Below, piece by piece: positions 6,975 to 15,294 of a stretch of 31,440 nucleotides of DNA (position 1 is its first letter; each line of letters begins with the position of its first letter). The notes below the pieces were generated by a model. That model worked only from the letters and a program-made list of their open reading frames with translations. It searched no databases and was not told the origin of the DNA. The DNA comes from JACTUC01 sp964477685. Its GTDB lineage: Archaea; Thermoproteota; Methanomethylicia; Methanomethylicales; Methanomethylicaceae. A program made the translations under genes and the position numbers. The stretch is from assembly GCA_964477685.1 (NCBI GenBank), contig CAYZHK010000008.1:1-31440 (forward strand), read 5' to 3'.

Positions 6975-8520
6975 TTCCAGAGGCAAGGGAGATCGCCCTT
7001 TGGTGCTCTCTTATCAGGTGAGACTTGGGAATTGCCCCTTTTATCGCTTCCCAAGGGAGGTCAGAATCCAGATCTGGCGGGGCATGGAGCTTTTCCAGGC
7101 TCTTGCCCATGGGCCGCAGCACCCTCCTCCAGGAGCCGAGGTCCCCGCCCCCGCCGGACCTGAGGTCGTCTGCCAGGGCACCCAGGACGACGGATGCCTC
7201 CTCGCCTCCCGTCGAGAGGAAGGCCTGGATGACGCCCCACCTGTGGTCCATGCACTCGAATCGCCTGACCCCGTGGAGGGAGCAGATCCTCCTGAGGAAT
7301 GAGACCCTCTCAGAGTATTCGGTCGGCGATATGATGGGGGACCACTGGAATGGCGTGTTGCTTTTTGGGACCATCGGATTGACGCTGACATGGACCGACG
7401 AAGGTCTGAAGCCGGAGGAGGTCACCATCCGCAGGAGGCCTTCCATCTCCTGGAGGTCTGCCCGGGTTTCCCCGGGTATCCCGACCATGAGGTAGATCTT
7501 CAGTGAATTGATGCCCGCGCCCTTCGCGCCAGTCAGTAGGGCTCTGAGCTGGTCATCGCCGAACCTCTTGTTGATCACCTCCCGAAGGCGCTGCGAGGGC
7601 GTCTCCGGGGCGATGGTTATCGACCTCTGCCCTCCGGCAGCCAGCAGCTGCACCAGGGCGTCGCTCGTCTCGGAGATCCTCAGCGAGGGGAGGGAGAAGC
7701 GGAGGCGCCTGGCCTTGAGCGACGACAGTATTTTCAGCAGCTCGGTGTGGTCAAAGAAGGCGGAGCTGATGCAGGTGACCCTGTTCAGGCCTGTGGAGGC
7801 GAGTCCCTCGTCAAGTATCTGATCTATCCTGCGCAGTGAGCGCTGACGCCGGGGATGGTAGAGGAAGCATTCCATGCAGAACCTGCATCCCCTGCTGCAC
7901 CCCCGGCTCACCTCCAGCAGGAAGCTGGAAGAGAATTCGTCTGGCTTCTGCGAATGGATCTGCCTCACGGGATGGAAGGCGGCGTCCAGGTCGCCGGCGA
8001 CGAGCCTTTCGGCGGTCCCACCGGCCCTGTAAATGCCCCTGAGCCCTCCAATGCGCCCCGCGTCCTTGGCAGAGAGGGCCGCCAGGAGGTCGTCGAGGAG
8101 GGGCTCGGCCTCCCCCATGACCACAAAGTCGATGAAGGGGGAGAAGGGGAGGGGGTTGGCACTGGCAGAAGGCCCCCCCGCGATGACGATGGGTTTTTTC
8201 CTGCTGGAGCTGCGCAGGGGTATTCCCGACACCGAAAGCATGTTCAGCATCCGGAGGTAGTCCATCTCGTGCTGGAGGGAGAACCCAACCACGTCGAAGT
8301 CCTGGAGGGGAAGGCGCGATTCCATGCTCAGGGGGACTTCACCATACTTGGTGAAGAAGAAGCGTTCGCAGAGGGCGTCCTGCCGGTTGTTGATGTACTC
8401 ATAGAGGAGCCTGATGCCAAGGTTGCTCATCCCAACGCCGTAGATGTTGGGGTATGCCAGGGCAAACCTCAGGCTCACCCTCCGGCGATCCTTTGTGACG
8501 ACGTTCCGCTCGCCCAGCAA
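6967..8520 (-). CDS. B12-binding-type radical SAM protein
   Basis: 517 residues. The N-terminal portion (about 15-180) has the cobalamin-binding-like fold pattern: RFALAYPNIYGVGMSNLGIRLLYEYIN, DFDVVGFSLQHEMDYLRML, IVIAGGPSASANPLPF and FVVMGEAEP, but no DxHxxG lower-ligand motif. The radical SAM motif C208xxxC212xxC215 (RGCSRGCRFC) follows, then SLPSLRI, ITIAPETPSQRLREVINK and KIYLMVGIPGET, all typical of the COG1032 superfamily, and a C-terminal extension. The reaction is not known; relatives modify RNA, lipids or metabolites. The start is TTG 8520, 5 nt after the GlmU-like stop codon, with AGGCGCT upstream, so it is probably co-transcribed with the nucleotide-sugar genes. Confidence 0.85.
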   Translation of the reverse strand: MLGERNVVTKDRRRVSLRFALAYPNIYGVGMSNLGIRLLYEYINNRQDALCERFFFTKYGEVPLSMESRLPLQDFDVVGFSLQHEMDYLRMLNMLSVSGIPLRSSSRKKPIVIAGGPSASANPLPFSPFIDFVVMGEAEPLLDDLLAALSAKDAGRIGGLRGIYRAGGTAERLVAGDLDAAFHPVRQIHSQKPDEFSSSFLLEVSRGCSRGCRFCMECFLYHPRRQRSLRRIDQILDEGLASTGLNRVTCISSAFFDHTELLKILSSLKARRLRFSLPSLRISETSDALVQLLAAGGQRSITIAPETPSQRLREVINKRFGDDQLRALLTGAKGAGINSLKIYLMVGIPGETRADLQEMEGLLRMVTSSGFRPSSVHVSVNPMVPKSNTPFQWSPIISPTEYSERVSFLRRICSLHGVRRFECMDHRWGVIQAFLSTGGEEASVVLGALADDLRSGGGGDLGSWRRVLRPMGKSLEKLHAPPDLDSDLPWEAIKGAIPKSHLIREHQRAISLASGNA

Positions 8521-8525
8521 AGCGC

Positions 8526-9800
8526 CTACCGCCTTTGCCTCAGCTCTAGGGCCGATTTCACGGCTACCAGCGTATGGGGAGGAACGTCCCTGTCCAGGGC
8601 GACATGGGGGCTGATCCAGCTCTCCTCACCCACCTTCACGCCGGGGAAGATGCTGACGTTGATGCCGGTCTTGACGCCGTCCCCCAGGAAAGCGCCAAGC
8701 TTGCGCCTCCCGGTCCTTGCCTTTGCCCCCTTCACCGAGACCTCCACGGGTTGCCCATCGAACCTGAGGTTGGCCGTTATGGTCCCTGCGCCGAGGTTTG
8801 ACCCCCTTCCCACTATGCTGTCCCCCAGGTAGGAGAGGTGACCCACGTGGGATTCCTCCATCAGTATGCTTGCCTTGACCTCGCAGCCATTGCCCACCCT
8901 CGCGCCCCTGCAGAGGTACGAGTAGGGCCTTATGTGGCAGTTGGGACCCACTCGGCATCCGCTTGAGATCCATGCTGGTCCTTCGATGTAGGCCCCGGGG
9001 AGGATCTCCGCGCCCTCCTCGACCACCACCTTCCCCTTCAGGTGCGCTGAGCCATCGACCTTCCCCTGGACAGCCCCCAGACCTACAGCAGAGTCCATGA
9101 GTAGCTCATTGGCCTCCAGGACGTTCCAGGGTCGCCCCACATCCACCCACTGGGCCCTTCCGACCCTGAAGACCTGGAGTTGGTGGCCATCGCTTAGGGC
9201 CCTGTTTAGGGAGTCGGTGAGCTCCACCTCGCCCCTTGCCGATTTCCCTGTGCCCTCGACATATTCGAAGATCCTGCTGTCCAGGAGGTAGATGCCGCCG
9301 TTTATCGTGCCGGGACCGCCGGCCTTCGGCTTCTCGCTGACACTCTTGAGCATTCCATCCTTGATCTCCAATGAGCCGAATTCCCTTGTCTCGGCGCCCT
9401 CGACGCCCAACATCGTCCCCAGGCGCTTGGGGCTGTGCGACTTGACCAGGCCCTGGATAGCGGCAGGGTCCACTGCCAGGTCGCCATAGACCACCATGAA
9501 ACTGCCGTTGCCGACGAAGGGCTTTCCCTTCAGCAGGGCATGGCCTGTCCCGAATACCCCTCCCTGCTCGGCATACTCTATGCCGAGGCCAAAGCGGGAG
9601 CCGTCGCCCAGGGCCTCCCTTATCTGGTCTCCCATGTGGTGGATCACCACGAGGCACTCGTTGACCCCTGAGCCCCTGAGGGCGTGAAGGGTATGCTCAA
9701 TCAGCGGCGAGCCTGCCACTGGGAGCAGGTGTTTGGGTCTCGAGGAGGTGAGCGGCTCCAGCCTTGTTCCCTTCCCTGCGCAAAATAGTACTGCCTTCAT
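8526..9800 (-). CDS. GlmU-like sugar-1-phosphate nucleotidylyltransferase with left-handed beta-helix
   Basis: 424 residues. The N-terminal nucleotidyltransferase domain (1-230) begins MKAVLFCAGKGTRLEPLT and contains SRPKHLLPVAGSPLIEH, GVFGTGHALL, VVYGDLAVD and GTINGGIYLL. The C-terminal third is a hexapeptide-repeat beta-helix (about 245-415; for example GAEILPGAYIEGPAWISSG and LGAGTITANLRFDG, ending GDGVKTGINVSIFPGVKVG). This matches archaeal bifunctional enzymes that make UDP-GlcNAc or dTDP/UDP-glucose from sugar-1-phosphates and may also carry amino-sugar acetyltransferase activity. Its ATG overlaps the GlmM stop by 4 nt, so product and substrate enzymes are coupled: GlmM supplies the sugar-1-phosphate. 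Exact sugar and nucleotide specificity cannot be read from the sequence. Confidence 0.88.
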   Translation of the reverse strand: MKAVLFCAGKGTRLEPLTSSRPKHLLPVAGSPLIEHTLHALRGSGVNECLVVIHHMGDQIREALGDGSRFGLGIEYAEQGGVFGTGHALLKGKPFVGNGSFMVVYGDLAVDPAAIQGLVKSHSPKRLGTMLGVEGAETREFGSLEIKDGMLKSVSEKPKAGGPGTINGGIYLLDSRIFEYVEGTGKSARGEVELTDSLNRALSDGHQLQVFRVGRAQWVDVGRPWNVLEANELLMDSAVGLGAVQGKVDGSAHLKGKVVVEEGAEILPGAYIEGPAWISSGCRVGPNCHIRPYSYLCRGARVGNGCEVKASILMEESHVGHLSYLGDSIVGRGSNLGAGTITANLRFDGQPVEVSVKGAKARTGRRKLGAFLGDGVKTGINVSIFPGVKVGEESWISPHVALDRDVPPHTLVAVKSALELRQRR

Positions 9801-11140
9801 TTGTTACCCTTCCCTAATGCACCTATTAGTCCGGTGAACTCGTCCATAAGCTTGAGGGTTTTTCTCTCGCTCTCTGATTCTGCGGTTATCCTGAGGGCCG
9901 GCTCGGTTCCAGATGGCCGGACGAGCACCCAAGACCTGTCGGAGAAGCTGACCCTGATGCCGTCCACCGAGAGGGTCTCGGCCCCCCTGTGACGGTCCCG
10001 GATCTCGGTCTCCAGCTTCTCCATCAAGGAGGCCTTCTCTCCGCTCCGGCAGGGGATTTTCCTCCGCCTGAGGACCAAGGCGGGGAGCCCTGCCCTCGCC
10101 TCTGATGGCATCATGCCCCCCTCCTCGAGGAAGTTGAGGAAGAGGATGGATGAGAGCACGCCATCGGGGCAGAGGCCGTGCTCTGGAGAGAGCCATGCCC
10201 CGCAGGCTTCCCCGCCCGCCACCGCCCTCTGCTTGACCATGGCCTCCAGGACATGGGGGTCCCCCACCTTTGACCTGATGACGCGCCCACCTACGGCCTC
10301 CACCGCATAGTCGACAACGGCTGACGTGTCCACATTGACCACCACAGACCCCCTCCGGTCCCCGATGCTGCGCGCCAGGAAGAAGGCCAGCGCGGCGTCC
10401 TGGTCGACGCATTTCCCCTTTTCGTCCACGATGGCAAGGCGGTCGCCGTCGCCGTCGTATGCAAACCCCACGTCCAGACCCTTCGTTCGGACCAGATCGG
10501 ACAGCCCCTCCAGGACACCCTCGGCAGGCTCTGGGCCCCGCCCGGGGAAGGAGCCGTCAGGTGCCACATTGATGGCCTGAATCTTGAGGCCCATGCCCCT
10601 GTAGATCATCGCGGCTGTGGGGGTCGTTGCCCCGTCGCCCGGATCGAGGCCGACCTTCCACCCTTTCTTCAGTCGGCCCGCAGCAGCCACCGCCTCAATA
10701 TATTCGCTGAGGCCGTTCCCCTGACGGATGCTCCCCAGGGGGCCCTGCATACATGCCTCTGCCCGAGGCAGCAGTGCGGCTATCTTCATGTACCCGCGGA
10801 GTCCTATGGACGCCCCCCGCTGGTCGAAGAGCTTCACGCCATTGTATTCAGGGGGGTTGTGGCTTGCCGTCACCATTGCCCCGCCAGTTTTTCCCCTCGA
10901 GTAGAAGGCCAGGGCTGGTGTCGGCGCAAGGCCCATGTGCATCACATCGGATCCGCCAGAATTGAGCCCCACAGCAAGGGCCAGCGTAAGGAGGGGGGAT
11001 GAGAACCGGACATCGTGGCCCAGGGCATAGCAACCGGGGTTGATGGAAGAGATGGCATTGCCCATCGCAAGGCAAAGACCCGGCGTAATCTCCCTGAGCG
11101 CAACGCCCCTAAAGCCAGAGCTGCCCACAAGCCCTTCCAT
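9797..11140 (-). CDS. glmM: Phosphoglucosamine/phosphomannomutase
   Basis: 447 residues of the alpha-D-phosphohexomutase family. Domain 1 starts VGSSGFRGV and carries the phosphoserine loop MVTASHNPPEYNGVK (active serine S93). The metal-binding DGDGDR is at about 235, the sugar-binding GEACGAWLSPEH at about 310, and the phosphate-binding RPSGTEP near 415. It interconverts hexose-6-phosphate and hexose-1-phosphate; pairing with the GlmU-like gene suggests glucosamine, although mannose or glucose cannot be excluded. A perfect GGTGATC ribosome site (11148-11154) lies 7 nt before the ATG, supporting the start. It is the first gene of the GlmM, GlmU-like, radical SAM, DUF2095-like run. Confidence 0.9.
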   Translation of the reverse strand: MEGLVGSSGFRGVALREITPGLCLAMGNAISSINPGCYALGHDVRFSSPLLTLALAVGLNSGGSDVMHMGLAPTPALAFYSRGKTGGAMVTASHNPPEYNGVKLFDQRGASIGLRGYMKIAALLPRAEACMQGPLGSIRQGNGLSEYIEAVAAAGRLKKGWKVGLDPGDGATTPTAAMIYRGMGLKIQAINVAPDGSFPGRGPEPAEGVLEGLSDLVRTKGLDVGFAYDGDGDRLAIVDEKGKCVDQDAALAFFLARSIGDRRGSVVVNVDTSAVVDYAVEAVGGRVIRSKVGDPHVLEAMVKQRAVAGGEACGAWLSPEHGLCPDGVLSSILFLNFLEEGGMMPSEARAGLPALVLRRRKIPCRSGEKASLMEKLETEIRDRHRGAETLSVDGIRVSFSDRSWVLVRPSGTEPALRITAESESERKTLKLMDEFTGLIGALGKGNK

Positions 11141-11178
11141 CGGCAGAGATCACCGAAGCTGACTAGAGAAGGGGTAAT

Positions 11179-11185
11179 AAAAAAA
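11179..11185 (-). terminator. T-run after eS1
   Basis: Just beyond the eS1 stop the - strand reads ACATTTTTTTATTACC. A run of seven T residues in GC-rich DNA is the usual archaeal intrinsic termination signal. The same AT-rich stretch could also serve as promoter for GlmM, which starts 39 nt further on. Confidence 0.4.
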
Positions 11186-11192
11186 TGTTTCA

Positions 11193-11816
11193 TCAGGACT
11201 GGGGAGTTTCGGCGGCCATCGCCTCGGGACCGCCGATAACCACGACCTCGCTCTTCCTGACCTCGATCTTCCTGAGGGGATAGACAGACTTTGCCGCGTT
11301 GTAGATCTCGGATGCTATCTTACCAAGGACAAGCTGCTGCACGAGCTCATCACACATGAGCTGGTCGTTCTTCTTGCTGATGACGTTCTCCATTATGTGC
11401 CTGATGTTGTGCTTCTGCGAACTCTTGGTCCTCACCGTGGAGAGGGCAATCACGCCGACCCGCAGGCGGTAGCCGTCCTTTGTGGACATGGGGAATATCC
11501 CGTCAATCCTTGAGCTCCCCCTCCTGACCAGGCTTCGGAGGTAATCCCGGGCTAGGTCGTGGCCCTTGAATACGGTATAGGCCTTGTCGCCCTCAACCTT
11601 GGTTATACGGAAGTACAGCTTGACATGAAGTTGAGAAAAGTCCTCAGTGATGTTGTAGAGCGTAGACTCGAGTATCCGCCCAACCAGCTTCTGCGGATCA
11701 TCAGATAGGGTCTTGCCCAGCTCTACATTGCCGAAGGCAGCCGGCGCCACTACGACATACCACTTCTTTTGCCGCCACTTATCCTTCAGTTTTGTTGGAG
11801 TTTTTTGCTCGGACAT
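11193..11816 (-). CDS. rps3ae: 30S ribosomal protein eS1 (S3Ae)
   Basis: 207 residues matching archaeal eS1: KLKDKWRQKKWYVVVAPAAFGNVELG, then KLYFRITKVEGDKAYTVFKGHDLARDYLRSLVRRGSSRIDG in part, and the C-terminal IASEIYNAAKSVYPLRKIEVRKSEVV. It is a small-subunit protein near the mRNA exit region. A GTG at 11825 extends the frame by three codons, but that GTG is part of a GGTGA ribosome site 5 nt before ATG 11816, which I take as the start. TATA-like boxes at 11857-11874 on the - strand suggest its own promoter at the end of the KEOPS/RecJ cluster. Confidence 0.95.
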   Translation of the reverse strand: MSEQKTPTKLKDKWRQKKWYVVVAPAAFGNVELGKTLSDDPQKLVGRILESTLYNITEDFSQLHVKLYFRITKVEGDKAYTVFKGHDLARDYLRSLVRRGSSRIDGIFPMSTKDGYRLRVGVIALSTVRTKSSQKHNIRHIMENVISKKNDQLMCDELVQQLVLGKIASEIYNAAKSVYPLRKIEVRKSEVVVIGGPEAMAAETPQS

Positions 11817-11856
11817 GCGTCTCACCGCAGTAACGTAAGAGCAAAAAGGGGAACAG

Positions 11857-11874
11857 CAATATAAGCTTTTTAAC
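11857..11874 (-). promoter_or_regulatory. Promoter region of eS1
   Basis: On the - strand, CGTTAAAAAGCTTATATTG covers two TATA-like stretches 40-55 nt before the eS1 ATG, overlapping the end of the Pcc1 gene. Confidence 0.4.
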
Positions 11875-12115
11875 GGCTGCCCTTGAGGGCCCCCTCCGCC
11901 GCCTGCAGGCAGAGGAGGAGGTCATCCACCGTCCTGAGGAATGATTGGAGGTCCCCATCTGATGAGACCACAATCACCAGTGACTCCCCCTCGGGGTGCA
12001 TTTCGATCCTCGTGCGCTTGGGAGCCCCCCTGTTGTCCGGGAGCAGGGCCCCCATCACCCGCTTGGGGGATTCGCAGTCCCCGTATTCCCTCCGGATCTC
12101 AATCCTTGACCTCAT
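11870..12115 (-). CDS. pcc1: KEOPS complex subunit Pcc1
   Basis: 81 residues with the Pcc1 family pattern: IEIRREYG, ALLPDNRGAPKRTRIEMHPEGESLVIVVSSDGDLQSFLRTVDDLLLCL in outline, that is a strand, the P-D-N turn, a strand-strand unit and a C-terminal helix. Pcc1 forms the dimerisation platform of KEOPS, which makes threonylcarbamoyladenosine at A37 of ANN-decoding tRNAs, and binds Kae1. Both Kae1 and Bud32 are encoded in the same cluster 2-4 kb upstream, which supports the call. It overlaps the RecJ-like gene by 4 nt (ATGA). Cgi121 is not in the window. Confidence 0.85.
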   Translation of the reverse strand: MRSRIEIRREYGDCESPKRVMGALLPDNRGAPKRTRIEMHPEGESLVIVVSSDGDLQSFLRTVDDLLLCLQAAEGALKGSR

Positions 12116-13557
12116 AGCAGGACACCGGTAACGGTCTTCTGAACCAGCTCGTCCACGCTGGAAAGGAATGCCTCTTCGGACCCCAGCGGCACCTGGGCAC
12201 CCGCGGCTATGTCGTGTCCCCCGCCGGTTCCGCCGTGCTTCTCGGCCGCCTCCCTTAGGATCTTCCCCAGGTTGAGCCCCCGCCTTACCAGGTCTGGAGT
12301 GCCCCTTCCCGATATCTTGGAGACCCCCTCCGAGTTGGCAAAGCCGAGGATTGGCTTCTCCATGCGGAAGGGGGGGTTTGACATGGCGATGGAGATGACC
12401 GTGCCTATCATCTTGTCATCGATGGCTTCGCCCGCCAGGAGCGCCTGGACATGGGGGAGGACCCTGACCGCCTTGGGGTTCGACTGGAGCCAGTTTAGGT
12501 ATCCGGAGATGGTCCGCTTGTATACCGCGAGCACTTCCTTCAGCTCGGCCAGCGCAGCGCCCCTGTCCCCCAGGCAGATTGATATGCCGAGGCCGTAGCG
12601 GCCGAGCCTTCCGCAGGCGTTGATGGAAGAGGCGAATTCCCTGGCGTCCCTCAGGGGACTGTCGCTGGCTTCGGCCCCAAAGACATAAACTGCCCCCACC
12701 ACGCTCTCGGCTTCCCTGCTGGAGAGACCATGGCTGATGAGATACTTGATGAGCCCGTTGATGACGCACTTCAGCTCCTCCTTTGAGAGGTCTGCCACCG
12801 ATTTCCAGCTGCCATCGGCCTTCCTCGGGTCGATTCCCAGGTCCTTTATCAGCTTGTAGCATGCCCCCTCGTCCCCGCTCAGTCCGGGGAGGTACGGATC
12901 CAGGGCGTACTCCATGCACTTGACCAGGGGCCTCGACTCGAAGCCATAGAGCCTGAGCCCCTTCCTGACGGTGAGTGTGCCGGCCTTCTCTGCCTCTTCC
13001 GCTATCTTGGCGTTGATGCCCACAAAGGTTCCCCTCTCACCCTTGTCCTGGAGGTCGCCCAGGGCCCCCACGATGGCAAGGTTGGCAAGGCGGCTGTTGG
13101 CAGGGTCAATGGCGGTGGCCAAGAGATAGGCTGTGCCGGCGGCAGAGATCTCCTTGGCGCCATCTATGCCAAAGGGGTGGGGGTTCAGCTCGAACAGGCC
13201 CTCCCCATCGCCCTCGGGCTGGTGGTGGTCCACTAGGAAGAGCCTTTTGCCGCTGATACCCCTAAGGAGCGGCTTTTGGCCGCTGCCAAGGTCTGTGAAG
13301 ACGATGTTCCTTTGGGGGGCAGCGCTGACCTCGGAGACTGAGGCCGGGTCCAGCTGTTTGACGACCCTCAGCATGGCCGGAAGCCCCATCCCCAGCAGTG
13401 CCTGCAGCATGATGGAGCCGGCTGAGAGCCCGTCGGCGTCGAGATGGGTCACCACCAGGACCTCCTCGTCCCGGTCGATCTGCCGCAGGCTCCCCGCTAT
13501 GCCCTTTGTCCTCTCGAGAAAAGAGAGGAGCGAACTCCCTTGCAGGGACAAATTCAT
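12112..13557 (-). CDS. RecJ-like DHH/DHHA1 phosphoesterase
   Basis: 481 residues of the archaeal RecJ-like family. DHH motifs are visible: THLDADGLSAGSI (H38, D40, D42), VFTDLGSG, LFLVDHHQPEGDGEG, and GALGDLQDK. The C-terminal DHHA1 substrate-binding domain ends GGTGGGHDIAAGA. Archaeal members include the GINS-associated nuclease linked to the replisome and RNases/exonucleases acting on single strands; which one this is cannot be told. The arrangement uS15 followed by RecJ-like, Pcc1 and eS1 is a typical euryarchaeal gene order. The start ATG 13557 lies 10 nt after the uS15 stop. Confidence 0.88.
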   Translation of the reverse strand: MNLSLQGSSLLSFLERTKGIAGSLRQIDRDEEVLVVTHLDADGLSAGSIMLQALLGMGLPAMLRVVKQLDPASVSEVSAAPQRNIVFTDLGSGQKPLLRGISGKRLFLVDHHQPEGDGEGLFELNPHPFGIDGAKEISAAGTAYLLATAIDPANSRLANLAIVGALGDLQDKGERGTFVGINAKIAEEAEKAGTLTVRKGLRLYGFESRPLVKCMEYALDPYLPGLSGDEGACYKLIKDLGIDPRKADGSWKSVADLSKEELKCVINGLIKYLISHGLSSREAESVVGAVYVFGAEASDSPLRDAREFASSINACGRLGRYGLGISICLGDRGAALAELKEVLAVYKRTISGYLNWLQSNPKAVRVLPHVQALLAGEAIDDKMIGTVISIAMSNPPFRMEKPILGFANSEGVSKISGRGTPDLVRRGLNLGKILREAAEKHGGTGGGHDIAAGAQVPLGSEEAFLSSVDELVQKTVTGVLL

Positions 13558-13567
13558 AACTCCTCTG

Positions 13568-14017
13568 TCAGCGGACCAGGATCGATGCCTTCTCTGGGGA
13601 ATACTTCCAATCCTTCGGCAGCTTTCCAGAGGCCATGTAGTACTTCGCCAGTCGGTTTATCTTGGACTCGAGGAGCTGGAGCCCGTGCTTGGAGCTCATG
13701 TCCTTCGGGTGCTCCTCCATGTGAGCCCTGATGGCGCGGGCGTGCCGTATGAGGTTGAGAACGTCTTCCGGCAGCTCAGGGGCAGCCTTCCTCTCCGCGA
13801 GCACCTTGCCCAGCTTCTTGCCTGTGACCTGCTTGGTCAGGGGAACGCCGTACTGGTCCCTCAGCATGACGCCTATCTGGGACTGGGGAACCCCTTTCTT
13901 TGCCAGGTCGATAATCGTGGACTCGACTTCCTCGGATGATGCCTTGACCCATTTGGGCGCCCCGCTCTCTATGGGCCTGATCGAATGCGAGCTTCCCTTG
14001 ATCTTACTCTTTCTCAT
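13568..14017 (-). CDS. rps15: 30S ribosomal protein uS15
   Basis: 149 residues, the long archaeal/eukaryotic form of uS15: an N-terminal extension (KIKGSSHSIRPIESGAPKW) and a middle helix pair (VPQSQIGVMLRDQYGVP), then the universal core with HGLQLLESKINRLAKYY. It binds the central domain of 16S rRNA. The frame is open 12 codons further upstream, but ATG 14017 has a GGTGG ribosome site 5 nt away and gives the normal MRKSKIKG start. A TATA-like ATTATTTAAG (14053-14062) overlaps the end of the upstream gene. Confidence 0.95.
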   Translation of the reverse strand: MRKSKIKGSSHSIRPIESGAPKWVKASSEEVESTIIDLAKKGVPQSQIGVMLRDQYGVPLTKQVTGKKLGKVLAERKAAPELPEDVLNLIRHARAIRAHMEEHPKDMSSKHGLQLLESKINRLAKYYMASGKLPKDWKYSPEKASILVR

Positions 14018-14052
14018 GGTTCCACCTGAGCAAAGGCATAGAATGGGAAACA

Positions 14053-14062
14053 ATTATTTAAG
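14053..14062 (-). promoter_or_regulatory. TATA-like box of uS15
   Basis: CTTAAATAAT on the - strand, about 36-45 nt before the uS15 ATG and overlapping the stop codon of the RdgB gene. Confidence 0.4.
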
Positions 14063-14644
14063 TTTAGCCATCCCTGCAGTCCAGCGGGCGAACCGGCGGA
14101 ACGCATCTCCCCTGTGGGAGAGCTGCCCCTTCTCCGCCATCTCCATCTGGGCAAAGGTCCTCCCGTCGCCCGCGGCTGGGACGAATATGGGGTCGAAGCC
14201 GAAGCCTCTGGAGCCGCGCGCCTTCCCGGCTAGGGAGCCCTCGGCAACCCCCATGAAGGTGATGGGGGATCCGCCAGCTGCGCAGTATGAAACGGCGCTC
14301 TGGAAGGAGCACCGCCTGTCGGCCGAGCCCACCATCAACCTCAGGACACCATTGCAACCTATGGTTCTGAATGCGTAGGACGAGTAGGGCCCCGGGAATC
14401 CCCCCAGTACATTTATGAAGAGCCCCGAATCCTCGCAGACCACGGACTTGCCGGATTTCTCTGCGGCCACCCTCGCAGCGTAGGAGGCGATGGCATCCAG
14501 CCTGTCTGCCTGCACCTCCACTTTCTCGACACCGGCCATTTTGAGGTGGAGGCCGAACGGGGCCAGGGAGAGGTTTGCCTCCTCAAGCTTGTGGGCATTG
14601 GCAGTGACGAACAGCAGTTCTCTTCCTCCGGCACCAGCGGTCAT
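14054..14644 (-). CDS. rdgB: XTP/dITP diphosphatase (RdgB/HAM1)
   Basis: 196 residues. The family starts with a strand and the T-x-N-x-x-K motif, seen as LLFVTANAHKLEEA; then VVCEDSGLFINVLGGFPGPYSSY, SRGFGFDPIFVPAAGDGRTFAQM and a C-terminal SHRGDAFRRF. It hydrolyses non-canonical purine nucleoside triphosphates (ITP, XTP, dITP) to the monophosphate and pyrophosphate, cleaning the nucleotide pool. The start ATG 14644 overlaps the Bud32 stop by 4 nt (ATGA); a GTG 12 nt earlier is less likely. HAM1 next to Bud32/Kae1 is a familiar archaeal arrangement. Confidence 0.92.
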   Translation of the reverse strand: MTAGAGGRELLFVTANAHKLEEANLSLAPFGLHLKMAGVEKVEVQADRLDAIASYAARVAAEKSGKSVVCEDSGLFINVLGGFPGPYSSYAFRTIGCNGVLRLMVGSADRRCSFQSAVSYCAAGGSPITFMGVAEGSLAGKARGSRGFGFDPIFVPAAGDGRTFAQMEMAEKGQLSHRGDAFRRFARWTAGMAKLK

Positions 14645-15294
14645 TCTGCCCCACACCTCTTCCCTTCCACGTACCGCCCCCTCCTCCTTATCTCGCCTAC
14701 CCTTCCTATCACATCCTTTGCGCCTGTGCCAAAGGCTCCCGAGTAGCCGCGGATGAAGCTTGCATAGGCGTCCTTGGCAGCCCTGTGGTGAGAGCTCTCC
14801 AGCGTCCTCCGCATCAGGTGTATGTCAACACCCCGCGCCTCCAGCGAGGAGTCGTGATCACCCAAGCCGAAGTCTATGAGGAAGATCCGCCCGTCCTTCA
14901 CTATCATGTTTGAGGTGGTGAGGTCGCCATGGACGATCCCTCCCCTGTGGAGCCTCCCCACCAGTCTCCCCACCTGCTGGAAGGTCGATTTCAGGGCCCC
15001 ATGGCTGAGCTCGCCGATGAGGTGCTTCAGGGGGGTGCCGTCCACATGGCTCATGATTATCTCTGCCTGCTCGGTGTCCACCATGAAGACTATGGGAGTT
15101 GGCACGCCCAGCCTCCTTGACTCGGAGAGGAGCTTGGCCTCAAGGGAGGTCCGGCTCGTCCTAATTAGGCGGTCCATGTCCGCGTTCCGGTAGGTCTTCG
15201 GCACCCTCCTTTTGAAGATGGCGTCGAAGCCAAGCCATTCGCCGCGGTAGAGTTCGGCCTCGGCACCCTTTTTGATCAGTACTAGCCCCGCCAT
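14641..15294 (-). CDS. bud32: KEOPS kinase/ATPase Bud32
   Basis: 217 residues of the small RIO-like kinase family. Visible are the nucleotide-binding start VLIKKGAEAELYRGEW, lysine in IFKRRVPKTYRN, catalytic loop GGIVHGDLTTSNMIV, metal-binding IDFGLG, and the C-terminal Kae1-interacting tail (RGRYVEGK). Bud32 binds Kae1 and acts as an ATPase/kinase in tRNA threonylcarbamoylation. The chosen start ATG 15294 lies inside the end of the Kae1 gene (13-nt overlap in another frame); an earlier GTG/ATG extension is unlikely. In several euryarchaea the two are fused into a single protein; here they are separate but overlapping. Confidence 0.92.
   Translation of the reverse strand: MAGLVLIKKGAEAELYRGEWLGFDAIFKRRVPKTYRNADMDRLIRTSRTSLEAKLLSESRRLGVPTPIVFMVDTEQAEIIMSHVDGTPLKHLIGELSHGALKSTFQQVGRLVGRLHRGGIVHGDLTTSNMIVKDGRIFLIDFGLGDHDSSLEARGVDIHLMRRTLESSHHRAAKDAYASFIRGYSGAFGTGAKDVIGRVGEIRRRGRYVEGKRCGAE

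Noticed and set aside
7855..8832. 325-codon + strand frame
   Set aside because: Antisense to the radical SAM and GlmU-like genes, which have clear motifs; high GC keeps the opposite frame open.
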